The notes: generated by a model from the letters alone, not told the origin. Counted from the first letter of the stretch, positions 33,796 through 42,958 are shown. The stretch: 64,000 nucleotides of DNA from Jeotgalibacillus soli (GCF_000829435.1 NZ_JXRP01000006.1:248001-312000), one strand, 5' to 3'. Numbers and translations: made by a program.

Positions 33796-34875
33796 TTGAT
33801 ACAACAAAATAAAATGAGTCAGCTTCAACAATTAGGATGGAATGAGGCATGGCAACAAAAAGCAAATGAAATTCGTGCCGATCATCTAGAACCGGCAAGA
33901 GTCATTGTAGAGCATAAACGATTATATCGAGTTCTAACAGAAAAAGGAATTCTGCTTGGTGAGGTATCCGGCAAATTCAGGCATCACGCTGTTCTCCGCG
34001 AGGATTATCCTGCAGTTGGAGACTGGGTCATGATTGATGCGCATTTTGATGAAGAAAAGGCAGTTATCCATCATATCCTGCCAAGAGTATCCGCTTTTTC
34101 TAGAAAAGCGGCAGGGCATACGACGGAGGAACAGATTGTTGCTGTAAACGTTGATACTGTCTTTCTCGTTATGGCGCTTAATCAGGATTTTAATGTCCGG
34201 AGAATCGAGCGTTATCTCGTTTCTGCATGGGAGAGCGGAGCCAATCCTGTCATTGTTCTGTCAAAAGCCGATTTATGTGATGAAATCGAAGTGCGTCAGC
34301 AGGAAGTCAATGTTGTTGCCATGGGTGTACCGATCATTACTTGCAGCGTTAAAGAACAATTTGGGCTGGAGCAGCTGGCTTACTATATAGGTGAGGGAGT
34401 GACCGCTGCTGTAATGGGTTCCTCTGGTGTTGGGAAATCGTCCATTATCAATGTTCTTCTCGGTGAAGAGCGGATGCTGACGCATGGAATCCGTGCTGGT
34501 GACGATAAAGGAAAGCATACAACGACGCATCGGGAGCTATTGCTGCTGCCGGGTGGAGGGGTCATTATCGATACCCCTGGCATGAGAGAGCTTCAGCTTT
34601 GGGAGTCGGATGAAGGACTGCAGCAGGGGTTTATGGATATTGAAGAGCTTGCTTTTTCATGCCTTTATCGGGATTGCAGACATGAAAACGAACCGCACTG
34701 TGCCGTAATAGAAGCCATCGAGAACGGGAACATGCAGAAGGAAAGGCTTAACAGCTACCGGAAATTGCAAAAGGAGCTCGCTTATATGGAAAGAAAATCA
34801 AATAAGCGTGAACAGCTGCTTGAGAAGAAAAAATGGAAGAAAATCAGTCAGTATCAAAAGAAGCATCGTTATTGA
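33796..34875 (+). CDS. rsgA: RsgA family ribosome small-subunit-dependent GTPase, likely paralogue
   Basis: RsgA is a circularly permuted GTPase that helps mature the 30S subunit. The motif order here is permuted: VLSKADL (G4), GSSGVGKSSIINVLLG (G1), then IDTPGMRELQLW (G3), ending in the zinc motif CLYRDCRHENEPHC. The N-terminal OB domain is present (YRVLTEKGILLGEVSGKFR). Translation starts at TTG 33796 after AGGAGG. The main rsgA of Bacilli lies in the prpC-prkC cluster; this copy has a different setting, behind an attenuator and before a kinase gene, so I take it as a second, conditionally expressed copy. Confidence 0.88.
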   Translation: MIQQNKMSQLQQLGWNEAWQQKANEIRADHLEPARVIVEHKRLYRVLTEKGILLGEVSGKFRHHAVLREDYPAVGDWVMIDAHFDEEKAVIHHILPRVSAFSRKAAGHTTEEQIVAVNVDTVFLVMALNQDFNVRRIERYLVSAWESGANPVIVLSKADLCDEIEVRQQEVNVVAMGVPIITCSVKEQFGLEQLAYYIGEGVTAAVMGSSGVGKSSIINVLLGEERMLTHGIRAGDDKGKHTTTHRELLLLPGGGVIIDTPGMRELQLWESDEGLQQGFMDIEELAFSCLYRDCRHENEPHCAVIEAIENGNMQKERLNSYRKLQKELAYMERKSNKREQLLEKKKWKKISQYQKKHRY

Positions 34876-34884
34876 GGTGAAGAG

Positions 34885-35493
34885 ATGACAAATACCCATT
34901 ATTTCTCGAATAAAAAAGAAGCTTCTTGGATCAATCAAATAAAACAACAAGCTGAAAGCAACGAAATTGTACTGATTGGTATTGATGGAGGAGGAGGGGC
35001 TGGAAAAAGCACCTTCGCACGAAAAATACAAGAACAAATTAACGACGTAACGATCATCCATAAAGATGACTTTTATTTGTCGAAAGGAAGAGAAATGAAA
35101 GAAAATCCGGAGCTTCAACCAATCGGAGCAGATTATGACTGGAGACGTCTTGAAGAACAAGTGCTCAAGCCGCTTTCCAACGGTCATTTTGCTCGCTACC
35201 AGCGATATGACTGGGATTTTGATAAACTTGCCGAATGGTATGAGGTAAAGGCATCCGGTGTTATTGTCGTTGAAGGAGTTTACGCTACACGTCCTGAGCT
35301 GCATGTTTATTATGATTGGACAGTGTGGATTGATACACCAAAATTAACTCGATTGAATCGTGGAATTGAGCGGGACGGCGAGCAAGCAAGGTCGATGTGG
35401 GAGCTCTACTGGATGAAGCAGGAGGACCGCTATTTTGAACAGATTCGACCGTTCGAAAAGGTAGATTTGCGAATTTCTGGTCAGGACGATTGA
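34885..35493 (+). CDS. Uridine kinase-like P-loop phosphotransferase
   Basis: The 202-residue protein has Walker A GIDGGGGAGKSTFARKI at about residue 33, the substrate region HKDDFYLSKGR and YDWDFDKL, and IVVEGVYATRPEL. These match the uridine kinase/phosphoribulokinase superfamily, but it is shorter than bona fide Udk. It starts nine bases after rsgA (GAGGTGAAGAG) and shares its transcript. The true substrate is unknown; a link to translation or antibiotic stress is only a guess from the neighbour. Confidence 0.75.
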   Translation: MTNTHYFSNKKEASWINQIKQQAESNEIVLIGIDGGGGAGKSTFARKIQEQINDVTIIHKDDFYLSKGREMKENPELQPIGADYDWRRLEEQVLKPLSNGHFARYQRYDWDFDKLAEWYEVKASGVIVVEGVYATRPELHVYYDWTVWIDTPKLTRLNRGIERDGEQARSMWELYWMKQEDRYFEQIRPFEKVDLRISGQDD

Positions 35494-35509
35494 GCTGTTT
35501 TTAGTAAGT

Positions 35510-35538
35510 CATATGCCGATAGGGGCATATGGCTTTTT
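35510..35538 (+). terminator. Terminator of the rsgA-kinase operon
   Basis: CATATGCC pairs with GGCATATG and is followed by GCTTTTTTT. Confidence 0.85.
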
Positions 35539-35572
35539 TTAGTTGTTTTATGCTAACCACTGCAATTTAATA

Positions 35573-35598
35573 TGAAACCTCTTTGCAATTACATCGTA
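35573..35598 (+). promoter_or_regulatory. SigW-type promoter facing a decayed gene
   Basis: TGAAAC and CGTA are separated by exactly 16 bases. The start of the decayed lipoprotein-like frame lies 29 bases beyond the site, with AGGTGG between. Confidence 0.6.
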
Positions 35599-35626
35599 TA
35601 GTTAATTAAAGGAATAGGTGGTAAAT

Positions 35627-36526
35627 ATGGGATTAAAAAGAATAGTAACCTTTCTCATGTTAGGTTTGTTCTTCCTGTTTTCAGGCTGCATTCTCTCCTT
35701 CAGAAGAAGTTTGGCATCCATTGCAAATAGGACTATATTGTCTATGGGCAGGGTGAAATGACTGCTATTGAAGAAGGAGCAAAATTGCTTTATCCGTTTT
35801 TTCGTTTGAGCAGTCTGTTTTCTCTAACCTCTTAACGCGTATAACAAGCCGTTTACCATTGAAAATAGAGGATTTGTAGAATCAAGCTGTATGAAGGATT
35901 TTTTGAATGAGTTATTAACGCTAGCCGTTTGGGGGATTATTACCTTTGTATTTGATTTAGGAATCATTGAAGCTGATTAAGCATTTTCATTCTTATTTTT
36001 AACGCTTTTATTGATTCAAATTGTGCTTCCTGCAGCTATCTTAAAAGGTGAAGCAGGAAATCATTATTTATCTCGTCTCAGCAGATGGAAGTGTTTTTTT
36101 ACTGTGTTTGGGGTAATGTCTGTTATTTTTCAGTCTGGAGCCACCTCCTTTCTTCCGTATCCAGATGTCATCATTGATGTGACCGCCATTACCAAATTGA
36201 TAAGAAGTTGATCTGCTGTCTCAACTTTATCCGTTAAGACTTGTGTAGTAACAATGATGTTAATCCTCTTAACGATCCGTTCTCCTTTTTCTGAGTATTT
36301 TCATGTAGCAGTGAGTCCGAATAAAGAAGAAGAGCTGAACGCCTGCCATCATATGTGTTTCCTCTAGGTATTCCAATATATACTTGTCAGGGCTGATCAA
36401 GGAGCTTCCTTTTTTGGTGCTACTCACATTGCTGCGATGCTCATTACCCCTCACTCGGTAACTCCGCTTTTCGCAAGGCTTCGTGCCTCAAAAGAAAAGC
36501 ACTTGCAAACTAGTCTAAAGAGATAG
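35627..36526 (+). pseudogene. Decayed membrane protein gene(s)
   Basis: The first 44 codons begin like a signal or lipoprotein leader (GLKRIVTFLMLGLFFLFSGC) and then hit a stop. Other frames continue with protein-like pieces: SPSEEVWHPLQIGLYCLWAG, AVWGIITFVFDLGIIEAD, a hydrophobic stretch near 36011-36211 (IQIVLPAAILKGEAG), and ATHIAAMLITP near the end. No intact gene over 67 codons remains. I do not recognise the ancestor. The pieces suggest a polytopic membrane protein that was under SigW control. Confidence 0.55.
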
Positions 36527-36586
36527 TAACGTTAATTTGTCTACAAATGGAGTTAGAGAAAATTTTGTGTTTTTTGAAAAATAATA

Positions 36587-36615
36587 TTGCAATCGTTTTC
36601 ATTATGAACTATAAT
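36587..36615 (+). promoter_or_regulatory. SigA promoter of the lacI-type gene
   Basis: TTGCAA and TATAAT are 17 bases apart, about 40 bases before the start codon. Confidence 0.65.
36588..36601 (+). promoter_or_regulatory. Putative CcpA cre site overlapping the lacI promoter
   Basis: TGCAATCGTTTTCA matches TGWAANCGNTNWCA at all but one position. It covers the -35 box and spacer, a position that would repress. Confidence 0.5.
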
Positions 36616-36629
36616 TCAAAACATCAGAT

Positions 36630-36643
36630 CCGAAACGTTTTGG
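36630..36643. promoter_or_regulatory. LacI-family operator upstream of its own gene
   Basis: CCGAAACGTTTTGG is a near-perfect palindrome centred on a CG step, typical of LacI family operators. It lies just after the expected start site and matches the perfect version at 37705-37722, implying autorepression. Confidence 0.75.
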
Positions 36644-36654
36644 AGGAATGAAAT

Positions 36655-37671
36655 ATGGTGACGATAAAAGATCTAGCAAAGCATACCGGTGTGTCCGTCA
36701 CAACTGTTTCAAGAGCACTAAACGGCTATTCGGATGTGAATGAAAATACCAGAAAGAAAATTATGGAAGCAGCGCGATTGTTGAATTATTCACCGAATAC
36801 ATTGGCGCGCAGCCTGGTGATGAAAAAATCAAAAACCATCGGAATGTTAATATCCGGATTTTTACGAGAAAGTGTGAAAGATAATTTTCTAATGGATGTA
36901 ATGGCCGGTGTTCATGATTTTGCTGCTCAAACAGATTACGATATTGTAATTTTTAACACGAATTCTTCAAAACAGCGGGAAAAAACATATGCCCAGCTCT
37001 GTAAGGAGCGCCAGGTAGACGGGGTCATTATTCAAGGGATTCGAACAGATGACCCGTATTTACTCGAGATTGTGGAAGGGGATATCCCTTGTGTTTTAGT
37101 GGACATTCCTCTCATTGGAAAGTGGGCAGGCTACGTGTCAACGGATAATATCGCAGGGGCGAGCCAAGTAGCCAATTATCTTGCTGATCAGGGACATCGA
37201 TCCATAGGGATGATTAATGGACATGACTTTGCTTTTGTCAGCCAAGAGCGGTTTACCGGCTTTCAAAAAACGTTAAACAAGCGGGGAATTACTTTTGACT
37301 CAAGCAGAGTTGAAAATGGAAATTTCTCTGAACAGGGCGGTGCAGAAGCGGCACTTCGTCTACTCGAAAAGGATCCAACGATCACAGCTGTTTTTTGTGC
37401 AAGTGATTTAATGGCCATCGGTGCAATGAATGCGCTTACGTCGAAAGGGATTAGAATTCCAGAAGATATATCTATCGTTGGCTATGATGATATTCTCCTG
37501 TCACGTTATGTACGACCAGCCTTAACGACAGTGTCTCAGGATACTCATGGATTAGGCTCTGCAGCAGCTAAAATGCTGATTAATATGCTGGACCATGAAG
37601 GCCAGCCGCAGCAGGCAACCGTTCCGCATGAATTTATCGAACGCTCCTCAAGTAAGCGGTTAAATAGATGA
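36655..37671 (+). CDS. LacI family transcriptional regulator of the oligosaccharide locus
   Basis: The 338-residue protein starts with the LacI helix-turn-helix and hinge helix (TIKDLAKHTGVSVTTVSRALNGYSDVNENTRKKI, then YSPNTLARSLVMKKS). It continues with the sugar-binding periplasmic-type core (GYDDILLSRYVRPALTTVSQ). Palindromes CCGAAACGTTTTGG and CCGAAACGTTTCGG lie before it and before the next gene, so it likely controls itself and the downstream glycosidase-ABC operon. The inducer is probably an oligosaccharide. The effector is not determinable from sequence. Confidence 0.9.
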   Translation: MVTIKDLAKHTGVSVTTVSRALNGYSDVNENTRKKIMEAARLLNYSPNTLARSLVMKKSKTIGMLISGFLRESVKDNFLMDVMAGVHDFAAQTDYDIVIFNTNSSKQREKTYAQLCKERQVDGVIIQGIRTDDPYLLEIVEGDIPCVLVDIPLIGKWAGYVSTDNIAGASQVANYLADQGHRSIGMINGHDFAFVSQERFTGFQKTLNKRGITFDSSRVENGNFSEQGGAEAALRLLEKDPTITAVFCASDLMAIGAMNALTSKGIRIPEDISIVGYDDILLSRYVRPALTTVSQDTHGLGSAAAKMLINMLDHEGQPQQATVPHEFIERSSSKRLNR

Positions 37672-37697
37672 CGCAAGTAGAACTTGAGGTTTTTTTT
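37646..37697 (+). terminator. Possible terminator overlapping the 3' end of the lacI-type gene
   Basis: CCTCAAGT pairs with ACTTGAGG across a 28-base loop and is followed by eight T residues. The left arm lies inside the coding end. The long loop makes it uncertain. Confidence 0.4.
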
Positions 37698-37704
37698 AGA
37701 AAAA

Positions 37705-37722
37705 ATCCGAAACGTTTCGGAT
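37705..37722. promoter_or_regulatory. LacI-family operator before the glycosidase gene
   Basis: ATCCGAAACGTTTCGGAT is a perfect 18-base palindrome, 22 bases before the start codon of the glycosidase gene. It is the stronger copy of the site at 36630-36643. Confidence 0.8.
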
Positions 37723-37743
37723 ATTTATTGGAGATGATGCCAG

Positions 37744-39852
37744 GTGAATTATCGAGTTATTAAGGAAAATGATTTATTTCTATTAACAGATGAAAAAGGA
37801 GATATCGTTGGAAATCATCCTTATGAGCTTGGGCTTTATACGAGAGATACTCGATTTTTAAGCTCATTTAAACTATTGATCAATGGAGAGACACCGGTTG
37901 GCCTTCATTCAGATGGCGGAGAAAATTACCGCTCTCGAATCTTATTGACAAATCCTCACCAGGAGGATGAGAACGGTCTGAAATTATGGAGAGAATCCAT
38001 TGAACTTGAAAGAAACCGCTTTATTCAAGACGGAGTACTATACGAAACGATAAAAGCAACGAGCTATTTTCCTAAGCAGGTATCGTTTACGATTGCACTC
38101 GAAATGGATGCAGATTTTACAGATATGTTTATCGTTCGCGGATTCCAAAATGGCAACACAGGAACACGTCAGGACACCACATTTTCATCCAACGGCATGA
38201 ATTTTACATATCAAGGTGCAGATGATATCGCGAGGTCAACAAAGATTGAATGGAATGAGCCTCATAAAGAAGTGAGAGAAGGATATGTTGCTTTCGAATG
38301 GACGCTCGATCACAAGCAGTCAAAAGAAGTGACGGTCACAATTGAGCCATTACACGACAGGGAATCAAGCAAGGTGGAGGAACCTCAAAAAGCGCTTGCT
38401 GCGCTTCACCAGTCTTATGACGAGTGGAACCGTAAGCTGCCAACTGTAAGCACGGATCTAAAAGAGCTTGAACAGCTTGTAAAACGCGGGACCGATGATT
38501 TACGAGTGCTGCTGACAGATGTCGGATTTGGTTCATTCCCTGTAGCTGGACTTCCATGGTTTGGCGTTCCGTTTGGCCGCGACAGTTTAATCGCAGCCTT
38601 GCAGCTGCTTCCATTCAATGCAGAGGTTGCAAAAGGCACATTGAAAACGATGGCTCATTATCAAGGAACAAAGGTAGATGCATGGCGAGACGAACAGCCA
38701 GGAAAAATCATGCATGAAATTCGCTATGGGGAGCTTGCGAATACGAATCAAATTCCGTTTGCTCCATATTACGGCAGCGTTGATTCAACTCCACTCTTTT
38801 TAATGCTGTTGGTGGAGTACGTAAACTGGACAGGAGATCTTGAACTGTTCAAAGAGCTTCAAGAAAATGTAAAACGAGCGCTTAAATGGATTGATGAATA
38901 CGGTGACAGAGACGGTGATCTATTCGTTGAATATCACCAGGAAGCATCAAAGGGAATTGCCAACCAAGGCTGGAAGGATTCTGGAGATTCTGTTGTCCAC
39001 CGAAACGGCGACTATGCTCGTTCACCAATCGCATTAAGCGAAGTGCAGGGTTATGTTTACCAGGCCAAAACAGGTATTGCTTCTGTGTATCGCACACTTG
39101 GAGAGAGCATAAAGGCTCAGGAATTGGAAACAGCTGCAGAAGAATTAAAGGCTGCTTTTAACGAGGCATTCTGGATGGAGGACATTGGTTTTTATGCCAT
39201 TGCATTAGATGAGCATAAAAAACAAGTTGGTACGATTACATCAAATCCAGGCCATTTACTTCTATCCGGTATTTTAACTGAAGAACGAGCTAATCGTGTG
39301 TCAGCTGTAATGGTCAGCGATGAGATGTTTTCAGGCTTCGGAATTCGCACAATGGCGGTTGGAGAAGCAGGCTATAACCCGATGAGCTACCATAATGGCA
39401 GTGTTTGGCCGCATGACAACAGTATGATTCTTTTAGGAATGGGGAAATCGAATCATCAGGAAGAAATGAAAACGGTTGTTCAAGGGCTCATTGATGCATC
39501 GAAGCATTTCGAGTATAGCCGCTTACCAGAACTGTTCTGTGGATACAATTCTTCGATAAATAAAGTAGTTCCTTATCCGGTTGCTTGCTCACCGCAAGCA
39601 TGGGCAGCGGGTACGCCGTTGACATTTATCCAGACGCTTTTAGGTCTGTTCCCGGACAGTTTGAATAAAAAGATTCAATTGCAGCCGACATTGCTGCCAG
39701 GGATGAATGAATTACAGGTGGACAATGTGCGGATCGGCAATGGCATTTTATCCGTTGAAGTAACACGACAAGGTGATAAGCTTGCCGTCAAGATCACGGA
39801 AAACACAACAGGATTTGAGATTGATCAATTTTCAATTATAACAGCATCATAA
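37744..39852 (+). CDS. Glycogen-debranching-type glycosidase (amylo-alpha-1,6-glucosidase family)
   Basis: The 702-residue protein has an N-terminal glycogen debranching domain (LTDEKGDIVGNHPYELGLYTRDTRFLSSF). Its (alpha/alpha)6 barrel carries the landmarks GLPWFGVPFGRDSLIAAL, YNPMSYHNGSVWPHDN and RLPELFCGY. It has no signal peptide, so it acts inside the cell on an imported oligosaccharide. The start is a GTG after GGAGATGATG. It is the first structural gene after the operator and is followed by a sugar ABC importer 21 bases later. The linkage it cleaves is not certain. Confidence 0.82.
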   Translation: MNYRVIKENDLFLLTDEKGDIVGNHPYELGLYTRDTRFLSSFKLLINGETPVGLHSDGGENYRSRILLTNPHQEDENGLKLWRESIELERNRFIQDGVLYETIKATSYFPKQVSFTIALEMDADFTDMFIVRGFQNGNTGTRQDTTFSSNGMNFTYQGADDIARSTKIEWNEPHKEVREGYVAFEWTLDHKQSKEVTVTIEPLHDRESSKVEEPQKALAALHQSYDEWNRKLPTVSTDLKELEQLVKRGTDDLRVLLTDVGFGSFPVAGLPWFGVPFGRDSLIAALQLLPFNAEVAKGTLKTMAHYQGTKVDAWRDEQPGKIMHEIRYGELANTNQIPFAPYYGSVDSTPLFLMLLVEYVNWTGDLELFKELQENVKRALKWIDEYGDRDGDLFVEYHQEASKGIANQGWKDSGDSVVHRNGDYARSPIALSEVQGYVYQAKTGIASVYRTLGESIKAQELETAAEELKAAFNEAFWMEDIGFYAIALDEHKKQVGTITSNPGHLLLSGILTEERANRVSAVMVSDEMFSGFGIRTMAVGEAGYNPMSYHNGSVWPHDNSMILLGMGKSNHQEEMKTVVQGLIDASKHFEYSRLPELFCGYNSSINKVVPYPVACSPQAWAAGTPLTFIQTLLGLFPDSLNKKIQLQPTLLPGMNELQVDNVRIGNGILSVEVTRQGDKLAVKITENTTGFEIDQFSIITAS

Positions 39853-39873
39853 TAAATGAGATGGGGGAGAAAA

Positions 39874-41136
39874 ATGATGAAACGTAAATTATTTGCATCG
39901 CTAAGTATGTCTGTACTGCTTGCAGGTGGAATCCTTGCGGGGTGTGGAGGATCTGACTCTGACAACGGAGCAAGCTCTGAAGCATCTGGTGAGAAAACGA
40001 CGATTACACTAGCTGGCTGGGGAGGAAATCCTACAGAGCAAGATTTATTAAACGAGACATTAGCCGATTTTGAAGAAAAGAATCCAGATATCGATGTAAA
40101 GCTTGAAGTCATTGCTGATCAATATATGGATGTGATTAAAACAAGATTAATCGGTGGAGAGGGCCCGGACGTATTTTATCTTGATGCCTTTGAAGCGCCA
40201 GCATTAATTGAAACGGGTGTACTAGAACCGCTGGATCAATATGTAACGGATGAATTTGATATAGAGGATTTTGAAAAACCAATGCTTGAAGCATTCCAGC
40301 AGGATGGAACGACGTTTGGTTTTCCTAAGGATTACTCAACATTAGCATTATTCTACAATACAAAACTATTTGCAGAAGCTGGCGTTGAAGTGCCAACAAC
40401 GTGGGACGAATTTAGAGAGGTTTCTAAGGCGCTGACAAAGGATGGCGTTTATGGATTTGGCGCTGCACCTGAATTAGCTCGTCTCTACTATATTGCAGAA
40501 TCAATGGGTGGAAAAGTGGTTGACGATAACATGGCAAGCTTCGGCAGCGAAGAAGTTGTACAAGCGCTTCAGCCATTTATTGATCAGCACAACATTGATA
40601 AAACTTCGGCACAGCCTTCAGAAGTAGGGGCTTCTTGGGGTGGAGACATGTTTGGTCAGCAGCGTGCTGCAATGGTCATTGAAGGAAACTGGAATATTCC
40701 TTACCTGGAAGAAACATTTCCAGAGCTTGAGTATGCTACAGCTGAAGTACCAACCATCAACGGTGAAAAAGGCACAATGGCATTTACAGTATCTTATGTA
40801 ATGAACGCTGCTTCTGAAAAGAAAGAAGCATCTTGGAGATTGATTGAATACCTAACTGGTAAAGAAGGAATGGAAACATGGACGAGCAAAGGCTTTGCTT
40901 TGCCGACACGTAAATCTGTAGCTGAATCACTAGGCTACGCAGATGATGAGCTTCGCGGTCCGATCGTGGCAGGAGCAGAGTATGCAACCGTTTGGTCCAA
41001 TGGTACAAACCTGCCAACAATCATGAATAACTTTAACAACCAGTTTGTAAGTGCATTCCTAGGTGATCGTCCTTTGGATGAAGCGTTGAAAGAAGCGGAA
41101 GAACAAGCAAATAGTGAGATCAGTGCTAATCAATAA
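39874..41136 (+). CDS. Sugar ABC transporter substrate-binding lipoprotein
   Basis: The 421-residue protein has a lipoprotein signal (LLAGGILAGCGGSD, acylated Cys24). It then follows the extracellular solute-binding family 1 pattern (ITLAGWGGNPTEQDLLNETLADFEEKNPDI, EGPDVFYLDAF, YNTKLFAEAGVEVPTTWDEF). It should bind an oligosaccharide at the outer face of the membrane. The start at 39874 has GGGGGAGAA upstream. It is part of the operon with the glycosidase and two permeases. Confidence 0.93.
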   Translation: MMKRKLFASLSMSVLLAGGILAGCGGSDSDNGASSEASGEKTTITLAGWGGNPTEQDLLNETLADFEEKNPDIDVKLEVIADQYMDVIKTRLIGGEGPDVFYLDAFEAPALIETGVLEPLDQYVTDEFDIEDFEKPMLEAFQQDGTTFGFPKDYSTLALFYNTKLFAEAGVEVPTTWDEFREVSKALTKDGVYGFGAAPELARLYYIAESMGGKVVDDNMASFGSEEVVQALQPFIDQHNIDKTSAQPSEVGASWGGDMFGQQRAAMVIEGNWNIPYLEETFPELEYATAEVPTINGEKGTMAFTVSYVMNAASEKKEASWRLIEYLTGKEGMETWTSKGFALPTRKSVAESLGYADDELRGPIVAGAEYATVWSNGTNLPTIMNNFNNQFVSAFLGDRPLDEALKEAEEQANSEISANQ

Positions 41137-41215
41137 TAGTGGATTAGATCATTCATGGCGGGGGCTGACTTTTGAGTTAGGTCAGCTTCCTTCATGACAA
41201 TGGGAGTGACATAGA

Positions 41216-42115
41216 ATGAACCGAAAATATAGTGCGAAAGCGTTAAAAGAAGCAGGTCAAGGATATTTTTTTATGTCCCCAACCCTTTTTGTTTTACTTC
41301 TCTTTATTCTTGGACCCATTTTGTATGCGATTTTTTTATCGTTTCACGATGTACGGCTTCTTGGAGAAACTGCTTATAATTTTGTAGGTTTTTCCAACTA
41401 TGAACGAGTTTTTGAGGATCAAAGAGCCAGTATCGCTATTTGGAATACATTTAAATACGTCATTATCGTTGTACCATGTCAAACTGCTTTGGCGATCTTC
41501 TTAGCGGCTACATTAAATGCAGGATTAAAAGGTGAAAAATTTTTTAGAATCATTTATTTTCTTCCAACACTTACATCTTCAGCCGTATTAACGCTGATCT
41601 TTATGTGGATGTACAATCGTGAAGGGTTAGTGAACTTTGGATTAGAGACGCTAGGACTTCCAACTTATAATTTTATGGGTGATCCAAACATTGCCTTAGC
41701 GGCAATTATGATTATGAACATTTGGGCTACAGCACCATTTTTTATGGTTATCTATTTAGCAGCCCTGCAAGATATACCTGATTCATTGTACGAAGCAGCA
41801 GAGCTTGACGGTGCTGGACCGATTCGAAAGTTCTTTTCGATCACGCTTCCTCATATCAAACCGATTACTTCTTTTGTTGTTATTATGGGCATCATCGGGA
41901 CATTCCAGTTGTTTGATCAATCGTATATCTTCTCTGGGGGATCAGGTGGTCCGGATAACTCAACACTGACCGTTGTTTTATTAATTTATCAATATGCATT
42001 TAAAACAATGGATACGATGGGATACGCTGCAGCACTTGCCTTTATTCTTGCCATTGTCATACTGGTCGGAACGCTGCTGCAACGGAAATTATCTAAGGAA
42101 GAAAATCTATATTAA
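41216..42115 (+). CDS. Sugar ABC transporter permease, MalF type
   Basis: The 299-residue protein has six membrane helices and the ABC-contact EAA loop (LYEAAELDGAGPIRKFFSITLPHIKP). The N-terminal half matches family 5 sugar permeases (YFFMSPTLFVLLLFILGPI). It pairs with the next gene to form the channel of an oligosaccharide importer. A GGGAGTGAC box precedes the ATG. Confidence 0.94.
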   Translation: MNRKYSAKALKEAGQGYFFMSPTLFVLLLFILGPILYAIFLSFHDVRLLGETAYNFVGFSNYERVFEDQRASIAIWNTFKYVIIVVPCQTALAIFLAATLNAGLKGEKFFRIIYFLPTLTSSAVLTLIFMWMYNREGLVNFGLETLGLPTYNFMGDPNIALAAIMIMNIWATAPFFMVIYLAALQDIPDSLYEAAELDGAGPIRKFFSITLPHIKPITSFVVIMGIIGTFQLFDQSYIFSGGSGGPDNSTLTVVLLIYQYAFKTMDTMGYAAALAFILAIVILVGTLLQRKLSKEENLY

Positions 42116-42130
42116 CGAGGCGGGATTAAT

Positions 42131-42958
42131 GTGAAGAAAAAAACAAGCATCGGGAAGATTTTTCTATATATCATTTTAAGCACCTATGCATTGGTTACTT
42201 TAATTCCATTTTTGTGGGCGCTGTCTTCATCTTTTAAGCCGCTTTCAGAAATCGTAAGTGGGTCGATCAACTTTATTCCACAAAATTTTACGCTTGATAA
42301 TTATCGTCAAATTTTTATCCAGCAAGAGCTGTTTCCAAGATGGATGTTTAATAGTATTTTTATTGCCACTGTTGGCACAGGGCTTAATGTTATTTTTAAC
42401 TCAATGGCAGGGTATGCATTGGCGCGTTTGGCATTCCCAGGAAAAAAAGCACTGTTTATTATCATTTTAGCTGTGCTTATGATCCCTGCACAGGTAACAA
42501 TGGTTCCAAACTACTTAATTTTGCGTGAGTTCGGCTGGTTAAATAGTTACCAAGGAATGATCGTTCCCTCCATGATCAATGCGACATTTATCTTTATGAT
42601 GCGCCAATTTTTTATCAACTTTCCAAAGGAGCTGGAGGAAGCAGCTGCTATTGATGGCTTAAGCCGGATTGGAACATTTTTTAGAGTGGTGCTTCCATTA
42701 GCGAAGCCTGCGCTTGCTGCTCAAACGATTTTCGTCTTTATGGGCTTCTGGAATGACTTTATGCGTCCGTTAATCATTATGACAGACTCATCTATGTACA
42801 CATTACCGCTTGGTCTTAATACGTTTAAAGGTCAGTTTGTCAGCTACTGGAATTATATTATGGCCGCTTCCATGGTCTTTACACTGCCGGTATTGCTGAT
42901 CTATGCATTCTTTAACAAGTATTTTATTAAAGGCTTATCTTTAACAGGCGGAAAATAA
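42131..42958 (+). CDS. Sugar ABC transporter permease, MalG type
   Basis: The 275-residue protein has six membrane helices and the EAA loop LEEAAAIDGLSRIGTFFRVVLPLAKP. It starts 15 bases after the MalF-type gene, with GAGGCGGG upstream (GTG start). No ATPase gene follows. In Bacilli a shared ATPase of the MsmX type energises such importers, and it would have to be encoded elsewhere. Confidence 0.94.
   Translation: MKKKTSIGKIFLYIILSTYALVTLIPFLWALSSSFKPLSEIVSGSINFIPQNFTLDNYRQIFIQQELFPRWMFNSIFIATVGTGLNVIFNSMAGYALARLAFPGKKALFIIILAVLMIPAQVTMVPNYLILREFGWLNSYQGMIVPSMINATFIFMMRQFFINFPKELEEAAAIDGLSRIGTFFRVVLPLAKPALAAQTIFVFMGFWNDFMRPLIIMTDSSMYTLPLGLNTFKGQFVSYWNYIMAASMVFTLPVLLIYAFFNKYFIKGLSLTGGK

Noticed and set aside
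35627-35761. The 44-codon lipoprotein-like frame as a real small gene
   Set aside because: It ends abruptly and protein-like sequence continues in other frames, so it looks like the start of a decayed gene. It could still be translated, as noted in the findings.
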